Shown in pieces: positions 6,796 to 13,692 of a stretch of 18,946 nucleotides of DNA. A program made the translations under genes and the position numbers. The notes below the pieces were generated by a model. The model was not told the DNA's origin and did no database searches. It worked only from the letters and a program-made list of their open reading frames with translations. Position 1 is the first letter of the stretch. Every line of letters begins with the position of its first letter. The stretch is from RGIG9041 sp045541455 (GTDB taxonomy: Bacteria; Bacillota; Clostridia; Oscillospirales; QAKW01): positions 1-18,946 of the forward strand of contig JAZQJA010000037.1 in NCBI GenBank assembly GCA_045541455.1, in the 5' to 3' direction.

Positions 6796-6822
6796 AAAAA
6801 AGCCTTGTTTAAAGGCTTTTTT
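6796..6822 (-). terminator. Terminator overlapping the stop of the ferritin-like gene
   Basis: Stem AAAAAAGCCTT (6796-6806) / AAGGCTTTTTT (6812-6822), 11 bp, loop of five. The stop codon (6821-6823) is partly inside the stem. Confidence 0.85.
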
Positions 6823-7252
6823 ACAGATACGATTTAAATTCGGTTGTCATACGTTCTTCAAGATCAATGAGACGGTTTGCAATGCTTTTAGCATTTGAAT
6901 TTGCTGCAGGGTATTGGTTAAGATAACGGTTAATTGATTTTATACCCATATTACAGCCGTCGGTCATAAGGTCAGCAATTGTTTTGTCTGACGGGTCTAT
7001 GGCGAGTTTTGTATTTGTTTTTAGCCATGACATACCTTTTGCCATAGGCTCCGGTTCTTTTCCGCTATCGTGATATTTACTGAGTTCATTTTGTGTATCA
7101 GCAAGCATTGTGTCATGTTCGGCACGAAATTCGTTTAGTTTATTTAGCATTCTGTCACTTTTTGCTTTTGTTATAACCTCGTCAATAGCAGACACGCCCA
7201 TTTTTATACCGGCATCACACTCGCGAAGTAGTTTAAGTGTATCATTTTCCAT
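6821..7252 (-). CDS. Small ferritin-like helical protein
   Basis: A 143-residue, wholly helical soluble protein. Its pattern (RECDAGIKMGVSAIDEVI at the start, FRAEHDTMLADTQNELSKYHDSG, GCNMGIKSINRYLNQYP, then a charged last helix) resembles the short four-helix-bundle proteins of the ferritin-like/DUF2383-like kind common in Clostridia. The spaced acidic and His residues could bind metal, but no complete EXXH pair set is evident, so a di-iron function is not claimed. Start ATG follows GGAGG, which lies inside a hairpin (7257-7301). It is downstream of tspO in the same direction. Confidence 0.85.
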   Translation of the reverse strand: MENDTLKLLRECDAGIKMGVSAIDEVITKAKSDRMLNKLNEFRAEHDTMLADTQNELSKYHDSGKEPEPMAKGMSWLKTNTKLAIDPSDKTIADLMTDGCNMGIKSINRYLNQYPAANSNAKSIANRLIDLEERMTTEFKSYL

Positions 7253-7256
7253 AAAT

Positions 7257-7301
7257 AAAATCCTCCGTTTCGATAATATTATTACCGTAACAGAGGATTT
7301 T
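7257..7301 (-). promoter_or_regulatory. Hairpin covering the gap between tspO and the ferritin-like gene, hiding its RBS
   Basis: AAAATCCTC (7257-7265) and GAGGATTTT (7293-7301) form a perfect 9-bp stem, extended by GTT/AAC after one mismatch, with a 19-base loop. In the minus-strand transcript the 3' arm carries the GGAGG ribosome binding site and runs into TTTTATTTATG. It could act as a weak terminator for tspO, as a translation-blocking hairpin, or as both. Confidence 0.6.
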
Positions 7302-7302
7302 A

Positions 7303-7764
7303 TTAATTTAACAGATAAATAGAAAAATTAAGATAGCCTGCAAAAGTTACCCACAAAAGATACGGTATAAGTAAATACGCTGCAGGCTTTGAGATTTTAT
7401 AAAAAGAAAGCATTGTAAGTGCAATAAATGCCCACAGTACAACAAGCCAAATAAATGCAAAAAGATAAGCCTCAAGATTAAAAAATATTAGCGACCAGAA
7501 AAAGTTTAGTGCAAGTTGAATTGCATAAAAAGTCAATGCTAAAGTTGTATCTTGCTCAGATGTATAGATAATATAACTTGCAATACCCATAAGCACATAC
7601 AAAATTGTCCACACAACCGGAAAAAGCCAGCCGGGCGGAGATAAGGGCGGTTTATTTATCATCTCAAAAGTTTGCATACTTTCGCGCGTTAAAAGCGCAG
7701 ACAAACCACCTACAGCAAGCGGAATTGCTATACTTATTGCGAGCGGTTTAAGTCGTATTGTCAT
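7303..7764 (-). CDS. tspO: TspO/MBR family (tryptophan-rich sensory protein)
   Basis: A 153-residue membrane protein with five helices. Family hallmarks: NKPPLSPPGWLFPVVWTILYVLMGIA (first loop and helix 2), QLALNFFWSLIFF (helix 3) and PYLLWVTFAGYLNFSIYLLN (helix 5). TspO proteins bind and help turn over porphyrins/tetrapyrroles and are linked to stress signalling. The start is the ATG at 7764, seven bases from GAGGTG; the in-frame GTG at 7767 is only four bases from it. It lies 47 bases after the stop of the MFS-GH2 gene on the same strand, probably in the same transcript. Its GAGG lies in a short hairpin. Confidence 0.96.
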   Translation of the reverse strand: MTIRLKPLAISIAIPLAVGGLSALLTRESMQTFEMINKPPLSPPGWLFPVVWTILYVLMGIASYIIYTSEQDTTLALTFYAIQLALNFFWSLIFFNLEAYLFAFIWLVVLWAFIALTMLSFYKISKPAAYLLIPYLLWVTFAGYLNFSIYLLN

Positions 7765-7773
7765 CACTATTCA

Positions 7774-7794
7774 CCTCGTTATTAATATACGAGG
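7774..7794 (-). promoter_or_regulatory. Short hairpin holding the tspO ribosome binding site
   Basis: CCTCGT (7774-7779) and ACGAGG (7789-7794) are complementary, with nine bases between. On the minus-strand RNA the second arm contains the GAGG of the tspO ribosome binding site. Confidence 0.45.
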
Positions 7795-7811
7795 CTAATG
7801 CAATTAATATT

Positions 7812-10778
7812 CTATTTTAAATTTGAAAACTTATCAAATATCCTATCAGCAAGTGCACGCATATTATCGGGATTTACTTTTAAAACTGCACGGTCATAGG
7901 TAAACAGTCCGTTTGTTTCATCTTCAACATCGGAAATTTGAGTTAAAACAGAAACACAAAGTCCGTTTTCAATATTAGTAAGAATATCCCGCTCGTACAA
8001 GTTTACAATTTGCTTTTCAAACTCTTTTATATCTTCGGTAAAAAAGCTATACCCTGTAGTTTTGTCAAGATTAAAAGAATGGTCTGTTACCTTACAACTA
8101 TAACCGCCAAATTCTGAAAGCACCATCGGTTTTCCCTCAACCGCCTTTAATTTAACAGGTTTGAAATAAATATGGTCGCTTTCGACATCTGATAATTTTT
8201 CTTTAAACCAACCTGATGTTGTGTCATAAATACGGGATGGATCGTACTTTTTAAAATGCAAATAGCAATTATCCGCATCAAACTGTCCCCAGCCCTCGTT
8301 AAATATTGTATAATATAAAACGCTTGGATGGTTATAAAGAACGGAAAGCATTCCCTCTGCAGTTTTAAAAAACTCTTTGCGTCTTCTTTTTGTCACACGG
8401 TGAGTTACACCACGACGTAAAAATACTGTGGGAAGTGCTGTATCAATAATAAATCCGTATCTACCACTGTTAATCATATCCTGAAAAACAGCCATACCGT
8501 ATTTATCACAATAATAATAAAACAAGTCAGGTTCGAGTTTAATATGCTTTCTAAGCATATTAAATCCGCATTCTTTCATTTTAAGTATATCATTTTTAAA
8601 GCCTTGTTCGGTAGCGGGCAGGAAAATTCCGTCACTGTAATAGCCTTGGTCTAGTAAACCGTGAAAATAATAAGGCTTTTCATTTAACAGAATTACCGGT
8701 TTTGAGCCGCACTTACCAACCGTTACGGTACGAAGCGCAAAATATGAACTAACTGTATCTTCACCCGATGTAATTGAAAAATCATAAAGATGCGGCGTGT
8801 CAGGTGTCCAATGCACAGGATTTTTCACTTTTAAATTAAAGGTGTTGCCGCTAAAGGTATATTCTTTACCCTCGAAGGTTAAAACTTTTTGATTATCCCC
8901 TCCCAAAATATCTATTTTAACACTATCAAGACTAGGTGTTATTTTAATATTTCGAATGTAGTTTTCAGCAACACTTTCAATCCACACGGTTTGCCATATA
9001 CCGCTTATTTGTGTATACCACATACCGCCGCGTTTTTTGCGCTGTTTGCCATAAGGTAATTCAATGTCAAGCGGGTCTGTAGCAATAACCGTTAGAACAT
9101 TCTCGCCGTTTTTAAGTGAATTTGTAATATCAAACTCAAACGGCAGATACCCGCCCTCATTTGTACCGACACAAGATCCATTTACATATACATCACAGCG
9201 CTGGTCAACAGCGCCAAAATGAAGTATAACAGACGACTTTACAAAACCATTTGGCAAAGAAAATGTGCGTGTATATTTCATTACATCATTTTTACCTATT
9301 TGTTCAAATATGCCGGAAATACGGCTTTCAGGCACAAACGGAACTTTAATTTTGCCAAGCAATTTGTCATTTTTATAAAAATCCCATTCTCCATTTAAGC
9401 AAAGATAACTATCCCTTTTAAGTTGCGGCCTTGGGTACTCGGAAAACGGAACTTGACTAATATCTTTTTCAAACGGCGTTTCAAGTAACACAAAGCGAGG
9501 TTTAATAGTTTTTTTAATTAAGAATATAAACGGTATTACACATACAATCGCAATTAAGGCTGCAAGGAATATATTGGCATTGGGAACAAACGAGGACGTG
9601 CCGTCATTATTTACAATTGTTTTAGCGTTTGACAATACAAGTTTGCCAATAAAAGGACCTATTACACCCGGAACAAAAACCTGTGAAAAGATGCGAACGC
9701 CTTGAAGCATTCCCGATTTTCCCTGCGGTGTATTGTCGCGAATTTTTGCACCAAACACTCCCATTCCGGAAAGATAACCGCTCATCATAAACAGTGAACC
9801 TATAAACACAAGCGGTGTTGATTTAAACAAAAAGAGCATCACATAACCTATTACCAGCCACAAAATTGAAAACGCAGCACAGAAAGAGAAACCTTTTTTA
9901 TCATAAACAGTTCCCCATAATGCTGTAACAGCCGACGCAATTATTATAGCAGGTGCCATAATCAAAACATAATTTGCCATGCCAAGCGACACTTCATAGT
10001 AAATTATAAGATAAGGCATAAATATTTGTATTGATATGTTGAAGATAATAAACGCAATAAATGACACATATAGTGTTGGGTTTAGCTTAACAGTTGAGGG
10101 ACGAAATCCAAAAATTATTGTTTTAAAATAATTGTCTTTAACGGGAACAATATCGGGTTCTTTTATTATGAAAATTCCGACTACACCTATTAAAAAGGTG
10201 AGTGCTCCGATAATTGTAAATATAAGTGTCCAACTTTGCGATTTTGATAAATCAAAAAACATAAAGCCGCCGAAAACAACAAGAATTGCAACAAGTGGCA
10301 TCATCGAGTTAATACCCTCTGCCGAGCCGCGATTTGTAACATCGGTCGAATCGGTAAGCCACGCGTTAAAAGCCGCATCATTTGCACTTGACCCGAAAAC
10401 TGTCATAATACAGTCGAGAATAATTGTTAGTGACACACCCACACTTGCTGCCGACATAGTGAGCGGAATAAACTTTGAAATAATATCAGTACGAAGAAAT
10501 ATAAAACTAAAGATAGATAAACCCCAAAGCATATAGCCCGCACAAATAAAAAGTTTACGTTTTCCGATTTTATCACTTAAAGCGCCTATTAAAACGGTTG
10601 TAAGCGTTGCAGCGATTGAAGATGCTGCAACCATAGCTGAAATATCGGCCGCAGTTGCGTTGAACATCTTATATATAAAGACATTAAAATACATATTTTC
10701 AACAACCCAAGCGACCTGTCCCATAAGGCTGAATATAGTAAGTACACACCAAAAACGCGCAGAAAGTCTGGTTTTCAT
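7812..10778 (-). CDS. Fusion of MFS transporter and GH2 glycoside hydrolase
   Basis: The start at 10778 (ATG, GGGAGTGAG seven bases upstream) gives 988 residues. An in-frame extension to 10844 has no ribosome binding site. Residues about 5-423 are a 12-helix major facilitator superfamily carrier with the loop 2-3 motif GALSDKIGKRKLF. After a short basic linker (KKTIKPRF), residues about 444-988 are a complete GH2 enzyme: jelly-roll lectin-like domain (LNGEWDFY, HFGAVDQRCDVYVNG, GGYLPFEFD), Ig-like domain, and a TIM barrel with TIFNEGWGQ (acid/base Glu828) and MVLSEFGGYS (nucleophile Glu889). Both catalytic Glu are present. With an even number of helices both ends of the carrier are inside, so the hydrolase would sit at the cytoplasmic mouth and cleave the sugar conjugate as it enters. 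A beta-glucuronidase/galactosidase-like substrate is plausible but unproven. No stop or frameshift at the joint. Confidence 0.95.
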   Translation of the reverse strand: MKTRLSARFWCVLTIFSLMGQVAWVVENMYFNVFIYKMFNATAADISAMVAASSIAATLTTVLIGALSDKIGKRKLFICAGYMLWGLSIFSFIFLRTDIISKFIPLTMSAASVGVSLTIILDCIMTVFGSSANDAAFNAWLTDSTDVTNRGSAEGINSMMPLVAILVVFGGFMFFDLSKSQSWTLIFTIIGALTFLIGVVGIFIIKEPDIVPVKDNYFKTIIFGFRPSTVKLNPTLYVSFIAFIIFNISIQIFMPYLIIYYEVSLGMANYVLIMAPAIIIASAVTALWGTVYDKKGFSFCAAFSILWLVIGYVMLFLFKSTPLVFIGSLFMMSGYLSGMGVFGAKIRDNTPQGKSGMLQGVRIFSQVFVPGVIGPFIGKLVLSNAKTIVNNDGTSSFVPNANIFLAALIAIVCVIPFIFLIKKTIKPRFVLLETPFEKDISQVPFSEYPRPQLKRDSYLCLNGEWDFYKNDKLLGKIKVPFVPESRISGIFEQIGKNDVMKYTRTFSLPNGFVKSSVILHFGAVDQRCDVYVNGSCVGTNEGGYLPFEFDITNSLKNGENVLTVIATDPLDIELPYGKQRKKRGGMWYTQISGIWQTVWIESVAENYIRNIKITPSLDSVKIDILGGDNQKVLTFEGKEYTFSGNTFNLKVKNPVHWTPDTPHLYDFSITSGEDTVSSYFALRTVTVGKCGSKPVILLNEKPYYFHGLLDQGYYSDGIFLPATEQGFKNDILKMKECGFNMLRKHIKLEPDLFYYYCDKYGMAVFQDMINSGRYGFIIDTALPTVFLRRGVTHRVTKRRRKEFFKTAEGMLSVLYNHPSVLYYTIFNEGWGQFDADNCYLHFKKYDPSRIYDTTSGWFKEKLSDVESDHIYFKPVKLKAVEGKPMVLSEFGGYSCKVTDHSFNLDKTTGYSFFTEDIKEFEKQIVNLYERDILTNIENGLCVSVLTQISDVEDETNGLFTYDRAVLKVNPDNMRALADRIFDKFSNLK

Positions 10779-10848
10779 AATCTCACTCCCAAGAATGATA
10801 AAATAATATATTTTCATAATACCATAACTGTAATTTATATGCAAACAA

Positions 10849-10866
10849 CATTATTTGCAAATAATG
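10849..10866. promoter_or_regulatory. 18-bp perfect palindrome, candidate operator
   Basis: CATTATTTGCAAATAATG is perfectly palindromic. It overlaps the -35 (TTGCAA, 10855-10860) of the cobalamin-transport promoter. It also lies about 75 bases upstream of the MFS-GH2 start in the divergent direction, so a bound protein could affect both units. Confidence 0.5.
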
Positions 10867-10882
10867 AAAAATATGCTATAAT
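10855..10882 (+). promoter_or_regulatory. Promoter of the cobalamin-transport transcript
   Basis: TTGCAA (10855-10860), 16 bases, TATAAT (10877-10882) with an extended TGC before the -10. Transcription would start around 10889, just at the riboswitch. Confidence 0.75.
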
Positions 10883-10884
10883 AT

Positions 10885-11018
10885 TTTCGTTTGAGGGGAA
10901 GTCAGGTGCAATTCCTGCACGAGCCCGTCGCCGTGATATGCACAAACAGTACAGTTCTGATTTTAAAAGCCGCTTTTTAAAAGAAACAGCCATTGGCATT
11001 TGCTGAGAAGGCGAATTG
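10885..11018 (+). ncRNA. Cobalamin riboswitch
   Basis: The conserved core is clear: GGGGAA (10895-10900), then GGTGCAATTCC (10905-10915), GCACGAGCCCGTCGCC (the B12-box side, about 10917-10932), and on the 3' side GCCATTGGC (10989-10997) with GAGAAGGCG (11005-11013). TTCG/CGAA can close P1. Downstream, CCTTTTT (11053-11059) can pair with AAAAAGG (11084-11090) or, with one G-U pair, its overlapping TTCCTT with the AAGGAG ribosome binding site (11108-11113). That suggests control of translation rather than a classic terminator, since no U-run hairpin is seen. It governs the two transport genes that follow. The gap 10779-11120 contains only this element, the palindrome and the promoters. Confidence 0.93.
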
Positions 11019-11120
11019 TATGCATTAAGTCGAAATACCCGAAAACGCAATTCCTTTTTGATAATTCGCGAGTTCCGATAATTAAAAAGGGTAAAAAATT
11101 TAATATTAAGGAGAACACAA

Positions 11121-11558
11121 ATGAAAACAAAACAAATAAAAAAAGTGTTGTCAATTTTCCTTTGTATTTTGCTTACAGCGGCTATAGCGTTAAGTACAAT
11201 GGGTTGCGACAAAAATCCCGCTTCACAAAACGGCGGTGTTTCACAATCCGGCGGTGTTGTCGGAACAGGTGCGAAGCAGTTTGATTTTACTGTTATCGAT
11301 GAAAACGGAAATACAACAGAATTTGAGGTGCATACTGACAAAACAACTGTTGGCGAGGCGCTGCTTGAACTTGGTCTTATTAACGGTGATGAGGGCGAAT
11401 TTGGACTATATGTAAAAACAGTTAATTCAATCACTGCCGATTATGATACGGACGGAAGTTACTGGGCTTTTTATATAAACGGAGAATATGCCTTAAGCGG
11501 TGTTGACACAACCGATATAACTGAAGGTAACGTTTATACTTTTAAAATCGAAAAATGA
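11121..11558 (+). CDS. Lipoprotein with DUF4430 (transcobalamin-C-like) domain
   Basis: A 145-residue secreted lipoprotein. It has a basic N-terminus, a hydrophobic stretch and the lipobox LSTMGC with Cys29 as the lipid site, then a Gly/Ser-rich tether. Residues about 65-143 form a DUF4430 domain (TTVGEALLELGLI, then DGSYWAFYINGEYALSGVDT and EGNVYTFKIEK), a fold related to the C-terminal domain of transcobalamin and intrinsic factor. Start ATG has AAGGAG eight bases upstream. The gene lies directly under a cobalamin riboswitch and overlaps the S-component gene, so it most likely presents cobalamin to that membrane subunit on the outside of the cell. B12 binding is inferred from fold plus context. 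Confidence 0.92.
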   Translation: MKTKQIKKVLSIFLCILLTAAIALSTMGCDKNPASQNGGVSQSGGVVGTGAKQFDFTVIDENGNTTEFEVHTDKTTVGEALLELGLINGDEGEFGLYVKTVNSITADYDTDGSYWAFYINGEYALSGVDTTDITEGNVYTFKIEK

Positions 11559-12070
11559 TGAAACTGCGTATTAACGACATTGTTATATTTGCGCTGTTTG
11601 CAGCACTTATGTTTGTGTCAAAAATAGTAATGGAATTTTTGCCTAACATTCATCTGATAGGTGTGTTTACCATTGTACTTACCGTTATATACAGGTGGTA
11701 TGCTTTATTTCCTATTTATACATTTATAATGCTTATTGGATTATTTAACGGCTTTAACACTTGGTGGATTCCGTACCTTTACATTTGGACAGTGCTTTGG
11801 GCAATGGCTATGGCACTACCAAAAAACTTAAATTCAAAAGCCGCCGCAATTATATATCCCATTGTCTGTGCGCTACACGGACTGTTATATGGAACGTTAT
11901 ACGCGCCTGTTCAGGCATTGCTGTACGGTTTTGATTTTGACACAACTCTTAAATGGATTGTTGCAGGCTTGCCGTGGGATATTTTGCACGCTTTTGGAAA
12001 TTTAGCAGTAGGTTTGCTGATTTTTCCGCTTGTAAAATTAATCAGAAAAGTTAACAAAACAAATATTTAA
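11555..12070 (+). CDS. ECF transporter S component, probably for cobalamin
   Basis: A 171-residue membrane protein with five to six helices, starting with a basic N-terminus and the ALFAALMFVSKIVMEFLPN stretch typical of S components. The ATG overlaps the stop of the lipoprotein gene by four bases (ATGA), so translation is coupled. S components bind the vitamin in the membrane and dock on a shared ATPase/EcfT module. No such module is in the window, so it would be of the group II kind with EcfA/A'/T encoded elsewhere. The cobalamin riboswitch and lipoprotein partner suggest a CbrT-like cobalamin role; sequence alone does not prove the ligand. Confidence 0.9.
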   Translation: MMKLRINDIVIFALFAALMFVSKIVMEFLPNIHLIGVFTIVLTVIYRWYALFPIYTFIMLIGLFNGFNTWWIPYLYIWTVLWAMAMALPKNLNSKAAAIIYPIVCALHGLLYGTLYAPVQALLYGFDFDTTLKWIVAGLPWDILHAFGNLAVGLLIFPLVKLIRKVNKTNI

Positions 12071-12071
12071 A

Positions 12072-12106
12072 AAAATCCCGTAATGAAAAAATCATTACGG
12101 GATTTT
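12072..12106. terminator. Bidirectional terminator
   Basis: The 15-bp perfect stem AAAATCCCGTAATGA (12072-12086) / TCATTACGGGATTTT (12092-12106), loop AAAAA, lies between convergent genes. It ends the cobalamin operon and the AGCS gene. Confidence 0.92.
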
Positions 12107-12123
12107 ATATATATATTTCAAAT

Positions 12124-13536
12124 TTATTTTTCTTTGCTAACAGCCGATACCGTTTTTTTCTCCATTTTCCGCAGTTTTGCATATTCTTCTAACGATTTAA
12201 CTGCCTGAGAGGACATTGGGATAATTGCAATCATATTAAATATCGTCATAAGTCCGACACCGATATCGCCAAGGTCCCATACGAAAGTATAAGTGGCAAG
12301 ACCACCGATGAAAAGCATAACAAGTGCAAATACTTTATAAATTGTTTGTGAAAGCCAGTTGTCACCAAACAGGTAAGCAACATTTGAGCGAGCATAAAAC
12401 AGAATACCTACAAAAGTTGAAAAACTGAAAAGCCAAAGAGTAATTGCAACAAATACAACGCCTGCATAGCCAAAATGGTGTTGCATAGCAGTTTGAAGCA
12501 ATGCCATACCGGACAGTCCCTCAAGCATATCTTGCGGTGCCAAAAGCATAATAAATGCAGTACACGAACATATTACAATAGTATCAATAAACACACCAAA
12601 CGCCTGAAAAAGACCTGATTTTGCAGGATGGTCAACATCAGATGCTGCAGCAGCGCAAGGAGCAGAACCACTTCCTGCCTCATTTGAAAACAAACCGCGT
12701 TTTACGCCGTTCATAAGAGCTGCACCAAAACCGCCAGCCACCATTTGTCTTATACCAAACGCCTCTTTGAAAATACGTACAAATACCGATGGTAACAGAT
12801 TTATATTTAATAAAATAACAATAACTGTTATTGCAAAATAAAACACAGCCATTACCGGCACTACTACATCAAGAACCTTTACAGTTGCATTTTTACGCAA
12901 AACGATAAATGCAGAAATTGCAACCAGAATTATAGTTGATATGATGGGCGGAATTGAAAAAGCATTTTCAAAAGCAGATGAAACCGAATTTCCGATAACC
13001 TGGCTTACGCCACCCCAACATATAAGTCCGGAAATTGCAAAAAGAATTGCTATAATACTTTTGCGTTTACTTTTAGCAAAGAAATTATGTATATAATATG
13101 CAGGTCCACCGCGATAACCGCCGTAAAGCGGGTCTTTTTGTTTGTGAAGTTGAGCAAGTGTTGCCTCTATAAATGCGGTAGAAGAACCAATTAGTGCCGT
13201 AATCCACATCCAGAATACCGCACCTGCGCCGCCTGCTGAAATTGCGGCAACTACACCTACCATATTACCCATTCCGACACGGGTGGCAGTTGAAACAATA
13301 AGCGCTTGCAGTCCTGAAATGGCGCCTGATTTTCCTTTGCTTTGTTTTTTTATTGAAATACGCAGCATTTCGGGGAAAAAACGCACGGGCAAAAACTTAG
13401 TAATTACAGTAAAAAATATGCCGGCGGGAATTAAAAGCAATACTAAAAGTGAAATACCAAGTTCATTGCCGCTGCCAAGCGGAATTGTGAATAAATCACC
13501 CCATAAAAAATTATATACTGTTGATATTATTTTCAT
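12124..13536 (-). CDS. Alanine/glycine:cation symporter (AGCS family)
   Basis: The start is the ATG at 13536 (GGAG six bases upstream); a TTG at 13548 would read through that site. It gives 470 residues and about 11 membrane helices. AGCS signatures: TRVGMGNMVGVVAAISAGGAGAVFWMW in the first third, YYIHNFF, and KRGLFSNEAGSGSAPCAAAASDVDHPAKSGLFQ, the conserved substrate/sodium-site region. It brings alanine or glycine in with Na+ or H+. It has its own strong promoter and shared terminator, so it is a single-gene unit. Confidence 0.96.
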   Translation of the reverse strand: MKIISTVYNFLWGDLFTIPLGSGNELGISLLVLLLIPAGIFFTVITKFLPVRFFPEMLRISIKKQSKGKSGAISGLQALIVSTATRVGMGNMVGVVAAISAGGAGAVFWMWITALIGSSTAFIEATLAQLHKQKDPLYGGYRGGPAYYIHNFFAKSKRKSIIAILFAISGLICWGGVSQVIGNSVSSAFENAFSIPPIISTIILVAISAFIVLRKNATVKVLDVVVPVMAVFYFAITVIVILLNINLLPSVFVRIFKEAFGIRQMVAGGFGAALMNGVKRGLFSNEAGSGSAPCAAAASDVDHPAKSGLFQAFGVFIDTIVICSCTAFIMLLAPQDMLEGLSGMALLQTAMQHHFGYAGVVFVAITLWLFSFSTFVGILFYARSNVAYLFGDNWLSQTIYKVFALVMLFIGGLATYTFVWDLGDIGVGLMTIFNMIAIIPMSSQAVKSLEEYAKLRKMEKKTVSAVSKEK

Positions 13537-13568
13537 AGCAGTCTCCAATCGGCTGTTAAATAAGAATA

Positions 13569-13597
13569 AGTATACAATATATAAAAAATATTGTCAA
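13569..13597 (-). promoter_or_regulatory. Promoter of the AGCS symporter gene
   Basis: On the minus strand: TTGACA (complement of 13592-13597), 17 bases, TATACT (complement of 13569-13574). Near-consensus and at optimal spacing. Confidence 0.85.
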
Positions 13598-13640
13598 ATG
13601 TTAAAATAATATAAACTATTATTAATATGTTATGAATTAA

Positions 13641-13669
13641 TTGACTTGTAAAATGAAATTTGGTATCCT
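13641..13669 (+). promoter_or_regulatory. Promoter of the phosphoglycerol transferase gene
   Basis: TTGACT (13641-13646), 17 bases, TATCCT (13664-13669) with TGG just before the -10, 23 bases before the start codon. Confidence 0.7.
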
Positions 13670-13692
13670 AAAACAGTTAGGAGTATAGAATA

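Noticed and set aside
10779..10844. N-terminal extension of the MFS-GH2 protein to 10844.
   Set aside because: No ribosome binding site; the GGGAGTGAG before 10778 places the start there.
10835..11434. Long minus-strand frame opposite the riboswitch and lipoprotein gene.
   Set aside because: It is antisense to a well-supported riboswitch and lipoprotein, with no family features.
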